Shown: positions 22,284-30,327 of the stretch, one piece after another
Position numbering within the stretch: position 1 is the stretch's first letter
Layout of the letters: each line of letters begins with the position of its first letter
Source of the DNA: an uncultured Candidatus Melainabacteria bacterium
Lineage (GTDB): Bacteria > Cyanobacteriota > Vampirovibrionia > Gastranaerophilales > Gastranaerophilaceae
Direction: 5' to 3'
DNA: 34,502 nucleotides
Assembly: GCA_934757255.1 (NCBI GenBank)
Contig: CAKVLL010000020.1
Coordinates: forward strand, 1 to 34,502
The notes under the pieces: model-generated
The model's input: the letters and a program-made list of their open reading frames with translations, nothing else
Databases searched by the model: none
Told to the model about the DNA's origin: nothing
Translations under genes and position numbers: made by a program

Positions 22284-23729
22284 ATGAAAAAAATTAAACA
22301 AGCCAGAACAAAGATTGTAGCAACGTTAGGACCAGCAACTTCAAGTTATGAAAAAATTCTTGAATTAACTCAAGCCGGTGCAAATATGTTTAGATTAAAT
22401 ACTTCTCATGGAAGCGAAGAGTTTCATGCAAATAATATTAAATTTATAAGACAAGTTTCTAAAGACATAGGAATTTTTATTCCGGTGTTGATTGATTTAC
22501 AAGGTCCAAAAATTCGTGTGGGTAATATTCCTAACCCAAGAGAAATAAAAGTTGGCGAAGAGATTATTTTAGAAGCTTCTAATGATGTTAACAATCTTGA
22601 ATTTATTCCTGTTGATTATGATGGAATTGCGAACGACGTTAAAGTTGGTGAAAAAATTCTTCTTGATGACGGAAAGATTGGTTTAGAAGTTGTTAAAATA
22701 GATGGGAAAAAGGTTCACGCAAAGGTTTTGTATGGTGATATTATTAAACCTAGAAAAGGAATTAATATTCCGGGAGCAACGGCTAGTTTGAGTGCTGTTA
22801 CAGAAAGAGATGTTGAATATATCAGGTTTGCGGTGGAATATGATGCGGATTACATTGCGCTATCTTTTGTAAGAGAGGCAAAAGATATTGAACTTGCAAA
22901 GAAATATATAAATAATTTTGGTGGAAATATTCCGGTTATTGCAAAAATAGAAAAACCACAGGCAGTGGAAAATTTAGATGAAATTTTAAAAGTTACAGAT
23001 GGTATTATGGTAGCAAGAGGTGATTTGGGAATTGAAATGTCACCTGAAGATGTTCCAATGATTCAAAAGAATATTGTAGAACATACAATAAAAGAACGTA
23101 AAGTTTGTATTGTTGCAACTCAGATGCTTGAATCAATGATAGAAGAGCCAATTCCTACAAGAGCAGAAGCTAGTGACGTTGCAAACGCTGTTTTGGATGG
23201 TACAGATGCAATTATGCTTTCTGGTGAAACTGCAATGGGAAAATATCCAATTGAAGCAGTTAAAATGATGAGAAAAATTGCAACAAACGTTGAGTGTGGC
23301 GATTTTATGTATTCTAATTTAGATTTAGAAATGAATGATAGATATGAACTATCCCCACAAGCAATTGCAAATGCAGCAGTAAAGATGGCTGAAGATTTGA
23401 ATGCGAAAGCAATTATGGCATTTACTCATACCGGTTATACACCAAGATTATTATCAAAATTAAAACCATCAGTTCCTGTTCTTGCAATTTCAGATTTGGA
23501 TTCAACTTGTAGAAGATTGAATTTGTATTGGGATATTTATGCTGATAAAAAGGATTGGGATACTGTTTTGGATGCAGACTTATTGGAAAAAATTGATGAA
23601 TACATTCTTACCAAAACTGATTTCAAAAAGGGCGAAAGAATAATTATTATAGGTTCTATTCCAAAATTAATTACCGGACGTACGAACTTTATAAGAGTTC
23701 ATAGAATTGGTGCACCGTTAGAGAGATAG
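22284..23729 (+). CDS. pyk: Pyruvate kinase
   Basis: 481 residues, full length. RTKIVATLGPATSS at the N-terminus, then DLQGPKIRVG, a B domain, the active-site strand AKIEKPQAVENLDEI (catalytic Lys and Mg-binding Glu), MVARGDLGIEM, ATQMLESMI and PTRAEASDVANAVLDGTDAIMLSGETA, and a C-terminal regulatory domain. It converts phosphoenolpyruvate and ADP to pyruvate and ATP, the final step of glycolysis in a fermenting anaerobe. No extra C-terminal PEP-utiliser domain as in Bacillus. It is co-transcribed with the flavodiiron gene 9 nt downstream. Confidence 0.98.
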   Translation: MKKIKQARTKIVATLGPATSSYEKILELTQAGANMFRLNTSHGSEEFHANNIKFIRQVSKDIGIFIPVLIDLQGPKIRVGNIPNPREIKVGEEIILEASNDVNNLEFIPVDYDGIANDVKVGEKILLDDGKIGLEVVKIDGKKVHAKVLYGDIIKPRKGINIPGATASLSAVTERDVEYIRFAVEYDADYIALSFVREAKDIELAKKYINNFGGNIPVIAKIEKPQAVENLDEILKVTDGIMVARGDLGIEMSPEDVPMIQKNIVEHTIKERKVCIVATQMLESMIEEPIPTRAEASDVANAVLDGTDAIMLSGETAMGKYPIEAVKMMRKIATNVECGDFMYSNLDLEMNDRYELSPQAIANAAVKMAEDLNAKAIMAFTHTGYTPRLLSKLKPSVPVLAISDLDSTCRRLNLYWDIYADKKDWDTVLDADLLEKIDEYILTKTDFKKGERIIIIGSIPKLITGRTNFIRVHRIGAPLER

Positions 23730-23738
23730 GAGAATATC

Positions 23739-24941
23739 ATGCAGAATATTAGAAAAATTAATAATGAATTGTTTTATATCGGATGTTCAGATAGGAGATT
23801 ATCTCTATTTGAGAGTGCATATCCTGTAAAAGATGGCGTTTCTTATAATTCATATTTATTGAAGGATGAGAAAACAGTTCTTTTTGATACAGTGGATAAA
23901 GTTTGCGCAGAACAATTTTATGAAAATTTGAATGCAGCGTTGGGTGATAGAAAGCTTGATTATATAGTTGTTCAACACATGGAACCTGATCATTGCGCCT
24001 TGATTCAAGAAGTTTTGAAGGTTCATAAAGATGCAAAAATTGTTTGTACAGCAAAAACTGTAAGTTTGATAAAACAATTTTTTAATTTTGATATAGATGC
24101 TTGTGTACAAATTGTAAAAGAAGGCGATACTTTAAACACAGGAAAGCACGAATTACAATTTGTTTTAGCTCCGATGGTTCATTGGCCGGAAGTTATGGTA
24201 ACTTATGACAAAGCTGATAAAATCTTGTTTTCAGCAGATGCATTCGGTTCTTTTGGCGCAATTAATGGGAATTTATATGACAATGAAGTTAATTGGGAAC
24301 GTAATTATTTGGACGAAGCAAGAAGATATTACACAAATATAGTTGGAAAATATGGCTTGCAAGTTCAAATGTTACTTAAAAAAGCAAAGGCTCTTGATAT
24401 TAAAATGATTTGTCCTTTGCACGGTTTGTTAATCAAAGAAAATATCGGTTTGTTTATTGAAAAATACGATAAGTGGTCAACTTACACACCGGAAGAAAAA
24501 TCTGTACTTATTGCATATTCATCAGTTTACGGTGGAACTGAAAATGTTGTAAATATATTGGCAGCAAAGCTTGCTGATGAAGGTGTGAGAAATATTAAAA
24601 TGTTTGATGTATCAATGACTCATTCTTCTTTTGTTTTAGCTGATGCATTTAAGTATTCACACATTGTTTTAGCAACAACAACTTACAACGCCGGAATTTT
24701 TGAATCAATGGAAAATTTCTTACATGTTTTATGTTCACATAATCTACAAAACAGAAAATATGTGCTTATCCAAAACGGAAGCTGGGCGCCAACTTGCGGT
24801 AATCAAATGAGAGAAATTTTGGAAAAAGTAAAGGGTTCTGAAATATTAAATGATTCTATTTGTATAAAATCAACATTAAAAAAAGAACAAGTTGTTGAAT
24901 TAGATAGTGTTGTAAATACACTTGTTGCGTCTTTAACTTAA
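23739..24941 (+). CDS. FprA-type flavodiiron protein (O2/NO reductase)
   Basis: 400 residues, two domains. The metallo-beta-lactamase-like diiron domain has H80-x-E82-x-D84-H85 (HMEPDH), His148 (PMVHWPE), Asp167 (SADAFGSFG) and a late His in CPLHGLL, so all expected iron ligands are present. The C-terminal flavodoxin domain (VLIAYSSVYGGTENV..., TTTYNAGIFESME, QNGSWAPTCG) binds FMN. It reduces O2 to water or NO to N2O in the cytoplasm, protecting anaerobes. No rubredoxin or flavin reductase domain is fused. Ribosome site AGGAG 4 nt past the pyk stop. Its stop TAA shares bases with the stop of the convergent gene. Confidence 0.95.
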   Translation: MQNIRKINNELFYIGCSDRRLSLFESAYPVKDGVSYNSYLLKDEKTVLFDTVDKVCAEQFYENLNAALGDRKLDYIVVQHMEPDHCALIQEVLKVHKDAKIVCTAKTVSLIKQFFNFDIDACVQIVKEGDTLNTGKHELQFVLAPMVHWPEVMVTYDKADKILFSADAFGSFGAINGNLYDNEVNWERNYLDEARRYYTNIVGKYGLQVQMLLKKAKALDIKMICPLHGLLIKENIGLFIEKYDKWSTYTPEEKSVLIAYSSVYGGTENVVNILAAKLADEGVRNIKMFDVSMTHSSFVLADAFKYSHIVLATTTYNAGIFESMENFLHVLCSHNLQNRKYVLIQNGSWAPTCGNQMREILEKVKGSEILNDSICIKSTLKKEQVVELDSVVNTLVASLT

Positions 24942-25831
24942 TATGTTGCAGATTTTATTGATATAATATTGAAATTATTATCCCATTCTATTTCTCCGAA
25001 TGGTTTAATTTCATGATAATCATATACGTTTTGAATAAATTGTGGGTCGAACATTCCTTTTTTGCCTAAAATTTTTATGATATCCGGTAAAAGCTTTGTG
25101 CTTCCTGCGATTGTACCATCTTCAGAAGTTGCTTTATTGCCATCATAAAAAATTTTGTAATCTGCAAAAATCGTTTCTTTTAAATTGCTATAAGTTATAG
25201 GAAGTGCATCGCTAATTAAAATAACTTTGTCCGCAGGTTTTGCTTTAAAAAACAATTTGAGCGCCTCATCGCTTACATGTATTCCATCTGCGATTATTTC
25301 AGCATAAACATTATCTTCAATCATTGCAGAAAGTGTAGTAGAAGTTCCTCTATGCGTAATCGCAGACATTGCATTAAACGTATGTGTCGCGCCATCTACC
25401 TGCCCCCATCCGATACAATGCCCAGCCTGAACTTTTATATTTTTTGATTTTAAATAATCAATCAATCCCTTATCAAGTTCAGGAGCAAGAGTCACAATTT
25501 TAATAAAATCATCTTCAATCTTTTTATAATTTTCAACAGTTAACTCTAAAAAATGTTCAGGATTATGAATTCCTTTTTTTTGAGCGTTAATAAAAATTCC
25601 TTCAAGATGAATACCTAAAATCGCATTCGTTTTTTTAGACGCTTCTTTAATAATTTCAATCTGACGTTTTATATTTTCAATAGAATCTGTTACTAAAGTT
25701 GGGAAAAATCCGCCAATCCCAATTTTGTGGAGTTTAAGAGCAAGTTCTACTATTTCGTCAACTCCAGCTTTATTAAAATAAACGCCGTATGCGCCGTGCA
25801 TGTGTTGTTCAATTATTAGTGGTGTTTTCAT
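24938..25831 (-). CDS. Short NagA-like N-acetylglucosamine-6-phosphate deacetylase
   Basis: 297 residues against about 380 for classical NagA. It starts directly at the metal-binding strand (IIEQHMHGAYG: His10, His12), so the N-terminal part of the usual beta-sandwich is missing. Other motifs remain: GIHLEG (Glu77), QAGHCIG, ATHTFNAMS, ADGIHV and LISDALP. It would deacetylate GlcNAc-6-phosphate to glucosamine-6-phosphate in amino-sugar or wall recycling, consistent with the adjacent murE and PBP genes. No ribosome site is visible: the element E copy 2 abuts the ATG. The GHCIGWGQVDGATH region keeps the catalytic order. It could be another amidohydrolase, but NagA motifs are specific. Confidence 0.85.
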   Translation of the reverse strand: MKTPLIIEQHMHGAYGVYFNKAGVDEIVELALKLHKIGIGGFFPTLVTDSIENIKRQIEIIKEASKKTNAILGIHLEGIFINAQKKGIHNPEHFLELTVENYKKIEDDFIKIVTLAPELDKGLIDYLKSKNIKVQAGHCIGWGQVDGATHTFNAMSAITHRGTSTTLSAMIEDNVYAEIIADGIHVSDEALKLFFKAKPADKVILISDALPITYSNLKETIFADYKIFYDGNKATSEDGTIAGSTKLLPDIIKILGKKGMFDPQFIQNVYDYHEIKPFGEIEWDNNFNIISIKSATY

Positions 25832-25833
25832 AA

Positions 25834-25977
25834 TGGGAAGAGAATAAGGGAATAAGGAAATAAGGGAATAAGAGATTTTAAAATATTTAATGATAATACA
25901 TGTTAATTAAACAAATTTTTAATAAAAAATATTAATACCTCTTATTCCCTTATTTCCCTATTCCCTTATTCCCTTAC
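25834..25977. repeat. Inverted-arm element E, copy 2 (between murE and nagA-like)
   Basis: Left arm 25834-25874 and right arm about 25938-25977 are built from GGGAATAA/GGAAATAA units and are complementary with one or two 1-nt differences. The AT-rich centre holds GTTAATTAAAC. It fills the whole 157-bp gap between the murE stop and the nagA-like ATG. Same core as copies at 9631 and 31723. No reading frame inside. Confidence 0.85.
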
Positions 25978-25988
25978 AAATCTCCTTC

Positions 25989-27458
25989 CTACGCCTTCAC
26001 TGCTCCAAAAATTTCTCTCACTTTTTCCCTATCATCAAAGTGAATTGTTTCGTTTGCTAATATTTGATAATCTTCGTGACCTTTGCCAGCAATAAGAACA
26101 ACGTCTTTTGCGCCTGCTAATTTACAAGCTTCTTTTATGGCAAGTTCTCTATCAGGTTCAACGACAACATTATTTACGCTTTTTAAGCCTGCTAAGATGT
26201 CTGTAATAATTTGTTGTGGATCTTCTGAACGCGGATTATCACTTGTTACAATTATTTTATCTGCTAATTCTTCTGCAATTCTACCCATTTTAGGACGTTT
26301 TGTTGCATCTCGATCGCCTCCGCAACCAAACACACAAATTAATTTGCCTTCGCTAGGTGTAATATCTCTTGCGGCTTTAAGAACATTTTCTAAACCATCT
26401 GGAGTATGAGCATAATCAACAATTACAGTTGGCTGATTGATAATAACTTCAAATCTTCCAGCAACACCGCCGAGTTGTTCCATCGTGCGAATAGCATGTT
26501 CTACATCCATATTTAGTGCTAATGCTGTTGTTATAGCAGCTAATACGTTATAAACAGAAAACATTCCATTCATTTTAAGATTAACTTTATATTCTTTTTC
26601 TTTTATTATACAAGTAAAAGATGCGCCATTATGGTTAAAAGTTACATTTTTTGCTTTAACATCGGCCGGCATATTCACCCCATACGTAAATACGTTAACT
26701 GTTGGTGAAATTACTTCCATTAATTTACCTGCGTAATCATCATCTGCATTTATAACTGCGAAGTCACCGGCAACAAGTTCTTCAAATAAAATAGCCTTTG
26801 CTTTAAAATAATTATTCATAGTGATATGAAAGTCTAAATGGTCTTGAGTTAAGTTAGTAAATACTGCACCGTTAAAATCACAATAATCAACTCTATGTTG
26901 AACAAGAGAATGCGAACTTACTTCCATCACAACATTTTTAATATTTTTCTCTTCTATCGTAGAGAATATTTTTTGTAATTCCGGCGCTTGCGGTGTGGTA
27001 TGTTTTGCATCATGATAACTGTCATTAGAAGAAAATTTATGTCCTAAAGTGCCAATTAATGCACATTTTTCATTATTTTCTTCGAATAATTTTTGAATTA
27101 AGTGTGTAACCGTAGTTTTTCCATTTGTACCTGTTACGCCAATCAAATTTAATTTTTTTGATGGTGAAGAATAGAATAAATCTGCTATTTGAGCAATAAT
27201 TTCAGAGGTATCGTTAACTACTATCTGTGGTATATCTAAATTTAATCGTCTTTCTACGACACAAATTACGGCTCCGTTTGCGACAGCTTCTTCCGCATAT
27301 TCATGTCCATCAACGTGTTCTCCTGTTAAACATATAAAAATATCATTTGGTTGTGTTTTTTTGGAGTTGTATGAAATTCCAGTAATTTCACCGGACAAGT
27401 CTTCGCAATTTACTAGTTCAATATAACTTATGTTGTCAATTAAAGTTCTAATTCTCAT
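25989..27458 (-). CDS. murE: UDP-MurNAc-tripeptide synthetase (meso-DAP-adding)
   Basis: 489 residues, full length. N-terminal uracil-binding domain (GISYNSKKTQPNDIFICLTGE), central ATPase with GVTGTNGKTTV at 107-117, TTPQAPELQ and MEVSSHSLVQHRVDYCDF, then the C-terminal ligase domain with DYAHTPDGLENVL, FGCGGDRDATKRPKMG and DNPRSEDP (407-414), the signature that selects meso-diaminopimelate over lysine. It adds DAP to UDP-MurNAc-L-Ala-D-Glu in peptidoglycan synthesis. Start overlaps the PBP stop by one base (TAATG), so the pair is coupled. Confidence 0.97.
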   Translation of the reverse strand: MRIRTLIDNISYIELVNCEDLSGEITGISYNSKKTQPNDIFICLTGEHVDGHEYAEEAVANGAVICVVERRLNLDIPQIVVNDTSEIIAQIADLFYSSPSKKLNLIGVTGTNGKTTVTHLIQKLFEENNEKCALIGTLGHKFSSNDSYHDAKHTTPQAPELQKIFSTIEEKNIKNVVMEVSSHSLVQHRVDYCDFNGAVFTNLTQDHLDFHITMNNYFKAKAILFEELVAGDFAVINADDDYAGKLMEVISPTVNVFTYGVNMPADVKAKNVTFNHNGASFTCIIKEKEYKVNLKMNGMFSVYNVLAAITTALALNMDVEHAIRTMEQLGGVAGRFEVIINQPTVIVDYAHTPDGLENVLKAARDITPSEGKLICVFGCGGDRDATKRPKMGRIAEELADKIIVTSDNPRSEDPQQIITDILAGLKSVNNVVVEPDRELAIKEACKLAGAKDVVLIAGKGHEDYQILANETIHFDDREKVREIFGAVKA

Positions 27459-29185
27459 TAATCTATTTTTCCTCCTACTTTATCCGGTTGTAAATTTAAA
27501 ATTCTAGCAATTTGTGTTGAAACTCCTTTAAAAATAGGCGCTGCAACTGTGTTACCCCAAACTTCGCCTCCTTGAGCCGAATCGACAATTACATATATTA
27601 AAACTTGGGGATTGCTTGATGGCATATAACCAACAATTGAAGTGTATAAATTTCTTGTATATCCACTGCCGTTTTCTTTTGGCTTGATTGAAGTTCCTGT
27701 TTTAGCAGCAATATTGTAACTATTTGATTTAATTGGAGATTTTCCTCGGTTAATACTTTCAGTAAGTAATTCCGTTACAACTCTCGCATGTTCCGGAGTC
27801 ATAACTTGTACATGTTTAATCTTATTTTCAGCTTCTTCTTGAGAATATTTTATAACGTGTGGTGTAACCCTTACGCCATCGTTTGCTAAAGCTGAAACAG
27901 CGGAAACCATTTGTATTGCCGTTACTGAAGAACCGTAGCCATAACCCATAGAAGCGAGGTCTGAAGCATCCCATTTTGACGGTGATTTTAAAAGCCCGAC
28001 AGATTCTCCAGGGAGATCAATTCCTGTTTTGTCTCCAAAACCGAATTTTTTAAGCATCCCATAATACTCGTATTTACCCATCATTTGAGCAATAATTACA
28101 GAAGCAACATTACTTGAATGTTCAAATAGATAAACTAAATCAATCATACCAGGATTAGGTCTACGAGCATAATCATAGTTTTTTATTGTCCACCAACCAA
28201 CTTTAATTTTACCGGTATCATTAATTTTTGAGTATTTGTTAATTTTACCTAATTCAATTGCGGAAGCTACTGTAATTGTTTTAAAAGTAGAACCGGGAGG
28301 GAAAATATCTGTTAACGTCCAGTTTTTTATTTGAAAACTGGATGCGTTTTTAAAATTGTTAGGGTCAAAATATGGGTAAACTGCATAAGCTAAAATTTCA
28401 CCGTTGCGTGGATTCATAACAATGACTGCACCACGACTTGCTTTCCACTCTTGAATAGATTTCATTAATTCCTTTTCGCAAACATGTTGAACTGCGGCAT
28501 CAATCGTCAATGTTACATCTTTTCCTTTAACTGGTTTTGTAACTGCAACCGGATCAGTTGTTAAATTATAAATAACTTTGCCTTTAGGTGTCATTTCTAA
28601 ATTGGAAGCTTTTCCAACGCTTTCCAAAGTGTCTTTTGCTGTTAGTTCTACACCTGAAGAAACATCAGCATCAAAATTGTAATATCCTAAAACATGCGCG
28701 GCTAAAGTTCCTTGAGGATAGGTTCTTATGCTTTTTTTATCCATAGGAATTTCACGCAAATTTAATTTCGCAATTTCGTCGCGCGTATGTCTATCAACAT
28801 TCTTTTTTAAAGAAATTACCGCAACATTTTGGCGAAGTTTTTCAGTTAAATCAATTTGTGAAATTTTTAAAATAGGCGCGAGAATTTTTGCAAGTTCTTC
28901 CGGAGAACGTTCTTCTACAAAATCAGCTTTACGTGCAAAAATATCGTAATAAACAGTATCTGTTGCAAGTTTAATGCCATTTCTATCGTAAATGTTTCCG
29001 CGCATAACAAAAGAACTAGCACGACGTTGGTTTTTAGCTTTTACTCTAAAGTGTCTTATGTCAAGTACTTGAACAGAAAATAAATATATTAAGAATAATA
29101 AAATTGCAATTGCAAAGCCACATTGAAACCAAGTGAGTCTGTCTGAAAATTGCTTATTGCGATTCGTATTGTTATTTTCGCGCAT
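27458..29185 (-). CDS. ftsI: Class B penicillin-binding protein (FtsI/SpoVD type)
   Basis: 575 residues. A short cytoplasmic tail and one membrane helix (FAIAILLFLIYLFSVQVLDI) anchor a periplasmic protein: a PBP dimerisation domain (RGNIYDRNGIKLATD) and a transpeptidase with Ser299 in STFK (299-302), SSN (357-359) and KTGT (495-498). It cross-links septal peptidoglycan and is the target of beta-lactams. No PASTA repeats. murE follows directly, the standard ftsI-murE order of the division/wall cluster, but mraW, ftsL and murF are not adjacent. Ribosome site GAGGAG; an extended -10 (TGCTATGAT) lies just upstream on the same strand. Confidence 0.95.
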   Translation of the reverse strand: MRENNNTNRNKQFSDRLTWFQCGFAIAILLFLIYLFSVQVLDIRHFRVKAKNQRRASSFVMRGNIYDRNGIKLATDTVYYDIFARKADFVEERSPEELAKILAPILKISQIDLTEKLRQNVAVISLKKNVDRHTRDEIAKLNLREIPMDKKSIRTYPQGTLAAHVLGYYNFDADVSSGVELTAKDTLESVGKASNLEMTPKGKVIYNLTTDPVAVTKPVKGKDVTLTIDAAVQHVCEKELMKSIQEWKASRGAVIVMNPRNGEILAYAVYPYFDPNNFKNASSFQIKNWTLTDIFPPGSTFKTITVASAIELGKINKYSKINDTGKIKVGWWTIKNYDYARRPNPGMIDLVYLFEHSSNVASVIIAQMMGKYEYYGMLKKFGFGDKTGIDLPGESVGLLKSPSKWDASDLASMGYGYGSSVTAIQMVSAVSALANDGVRVTPHVIKYSQEEAENKIKHVQVMTPEHARVVTELLTESINRGKSPIKSNSYNIAAKTGTSIKPKENGSGYTRNLYTSIVGYMPSSNPQVLIYVIVDSAQGGEVWGNTVAAPIFKGVSTQIARILNLQPDKVGGKID

Positions 29186-29275
29186 ACATCTCCTCTATAA
29201 ATATAATCATAGCACAATTAAAAAGATAAAACTATAATGTAAAAATATAATAAGAAAAGCATGCTTCTAAAAAAT

Positions 29276-29338
29276 AAGTGTAAAAAATACACCGAATGGG
29301 TAATGCCCAGATGGGTAATTTTTAAGTGTATTTTGTAC
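29276..29338. repeat. Paired palindrome/direct-repeat block in the ftsI - 29497 gap
   Basis: Read left to right: AAGTGTA-AAAAA-TACAC, ATGGGTAAT, GCCCAG, ATGGGTAAT, TTTTT, AAGTGTA-TTTTG-TACA. Two 9-bp direct repeats sit inside two related palindromes, and GGGTAATGCCC adds another short stem. Besides this block, the 311-bp gap holds an outward promoter on each side and nothing else I recognise. Confidence 0.6.
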
Positions 29339-29403
29339 ATTTTTCCTTAAAATACTGGTGCTTATTGAATTTCACAAAAGTTAACAATAATGGTTTTACC
29401 CTC

Positions 29404-29432
29404 TTGACTTTTTTTTTAATATGGTGCATAAT
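29404..29432 (+). promoter_or_regulatory. Promoter of the small gene at 29497
   Basis: TTGACT (29404-29409), 17 bp, CATAAT (29427-29432). Leader of about 58 nt ending in AGAGG. Confidence 0.7.
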
Positions 29433-29496
29433 GAAAATGTTAAATGAAGTGTAGTTAAAACACTTAATTAACAGAAAGTTCACAGAGGTGATAAAA

Positions 29497-29775
29497 ATGC
29501 AAATTACAAAAATTTCAAATATATCTAATTTTAGAGAAAATAAAAATAAATATGTAACTAGAGATTTAGGTTCACAAAATGCAATATTGATGTTGAGAGA
29601 TCCTAATGCTTCTGTTAAGTTTCAACATAATCAAGAATTTGCACAAAATGCTGATTCGTTAAGTTCAAATCCATTGAAGGCTCTTGGTTACAAATTGTAT
29701 AGAACATTTAATATGATTCACGAAGCAGATCAAGCGCAAAATGTTGATTCAAAGCAATTAAATGTAATGGTTTAA
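29497..29775 (+). CDS. Small orphan protein, M-x-I-x-x-I N-terminus
   Basis: 92 residues from ATG 29497, with AGAGG 8 nt upstream; a GTG at 29488 overlaps that site and is unlikely. It starts MQITKISNISNF, similar to the starts of the orphan proteins at 1256-2461 and 16999-17205, but has no [FY]KGK. The rest is hydrophilic with one helical segment (PLKALGYKLYRTFNMIHEADQAQ). No signal peptide, membrane helix or cysteine. It has its own promoter and terminator, so it is expressed as a single unit. No family recognised. Confidence 0.7.
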   Translation: MQITKISNISNFRENKNKYVTRDLGSQNAILMLRDPNASVKFQHNQEFAQNADSLSSNPLKALGYKLYRTFNMIHEADQAQNVDSKQLNVMV

Positions 29776-29812
29776 GTAAAAAAATAAAATCTATAATACA
29801 CACACATAATTT

Positions 29813-29850
29813 AGCGATAATTTACGAATTATCGCTTTTACTTTTATTTT
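29813..29850 (+). terminator. Terminator of the 29497 gene
   Basis: AGCGATAATT / AATTATCGCT 10-bp stem with TACG loop and a T-rich tail. Confidence 0.85.
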
Positions 29851-29928
29851 GGATGTAGTGTATACAAAAAATGAACAAAATATTTTAAATTTCGTTATAC
29901 TTTTGTAAGACAAAAAGGAGAGTTTATT

Positions 29929-30234
29929 ATGACAGATGAAAACAAAATTGTAGAAGAAAAATGTGATTGTTTATGCAAAAACAAGTATTTTCGTAAATTT
30001 ATAGTTGTAGCAGCTGGAACTTTTGTTGGTGCTTTTTTTGCTTTAAGTTTGTTTGCAGCATTAAATAAGCCACCTCAACCGATGCCAATGCCTTGTCCTT
30101 GTCAACAGTTTAGACCGGATTTTAGTCAACAACATTTTGATAGAGGATTAAGAGGTGATTTTCATAAAATAAAAAAACATGTAGATAAACAAATGCCTCC
30201 AAGGATGAATAAGGATGTAGAACAAGAAGATTAA
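29929..30234 (+). CDS. Small single-pass membrane protein with cysteine clusters
   Basis: 101 residues, AGGAG before the ATG. A short cytoplasmic head with a CDCLC cluster is followed by a basic stop and one membrane helix (FIVVAAGTFVGAFFALSLFAAL), then a Pro-rich stretch (KPPQPMPMPCPCQQF) with a second Cys pair and a His/Lys/Arg-rich tail (HFDRGLRGDFHKIKKHVDKQMPP). Cysteines on both sides of the membrane plus His/Met content could bind metal, but this is a guess from composition. Candidate promoter TGAACA, 18 bp, TATACT (29872-29901). Its own terminator follows. No family recognised. Confidence 0.75.
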   Translation: MTDENKIVEEKCDCLCKNKYFRKFIVVAAGTFVGAFFALSLFAALNKPPQPMPMPCPCQQFRPDFSQQHFDRGLRGDFHKIKKHVDKQMPPRMNKDVEQED

Positions 30235-30236
30235 TT

Positions 30237-30279
30237 AAAAAAATATCGTGTTGGAAATATTTCCGGCACGATATTTTTT
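30237..30279 (+). terminator. Terminator of the 29929 gene
   Basis: AAAAAATATCGTG / CACGATATTTTTT 13-bp stem, with an inner GGAAATATTTCC palindrome in the loop. Symmetric, so it could also serve the minus-strand gene ending at 30328. Confidence 0.85.
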
Positions 30280-30327
30280 AATTTGATTAGGTTATTGCTC
30301 CATATATTTTAAAATTTGTCATTGATT

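Noticed and set aside
23758..24110. Minus-strand reading frames inside the flavodiiron gene
   Set aside because: Shadow frames with no start signals over a gene whose iron ligands and flavodoxin domain are clear.
25834..25977. CRISPR array, because of repeated GGGAATAA units
   Set aside because: The repeats are 7-9 bp with no spacers of even length, and they recur in inverted orientation around a fixed core.
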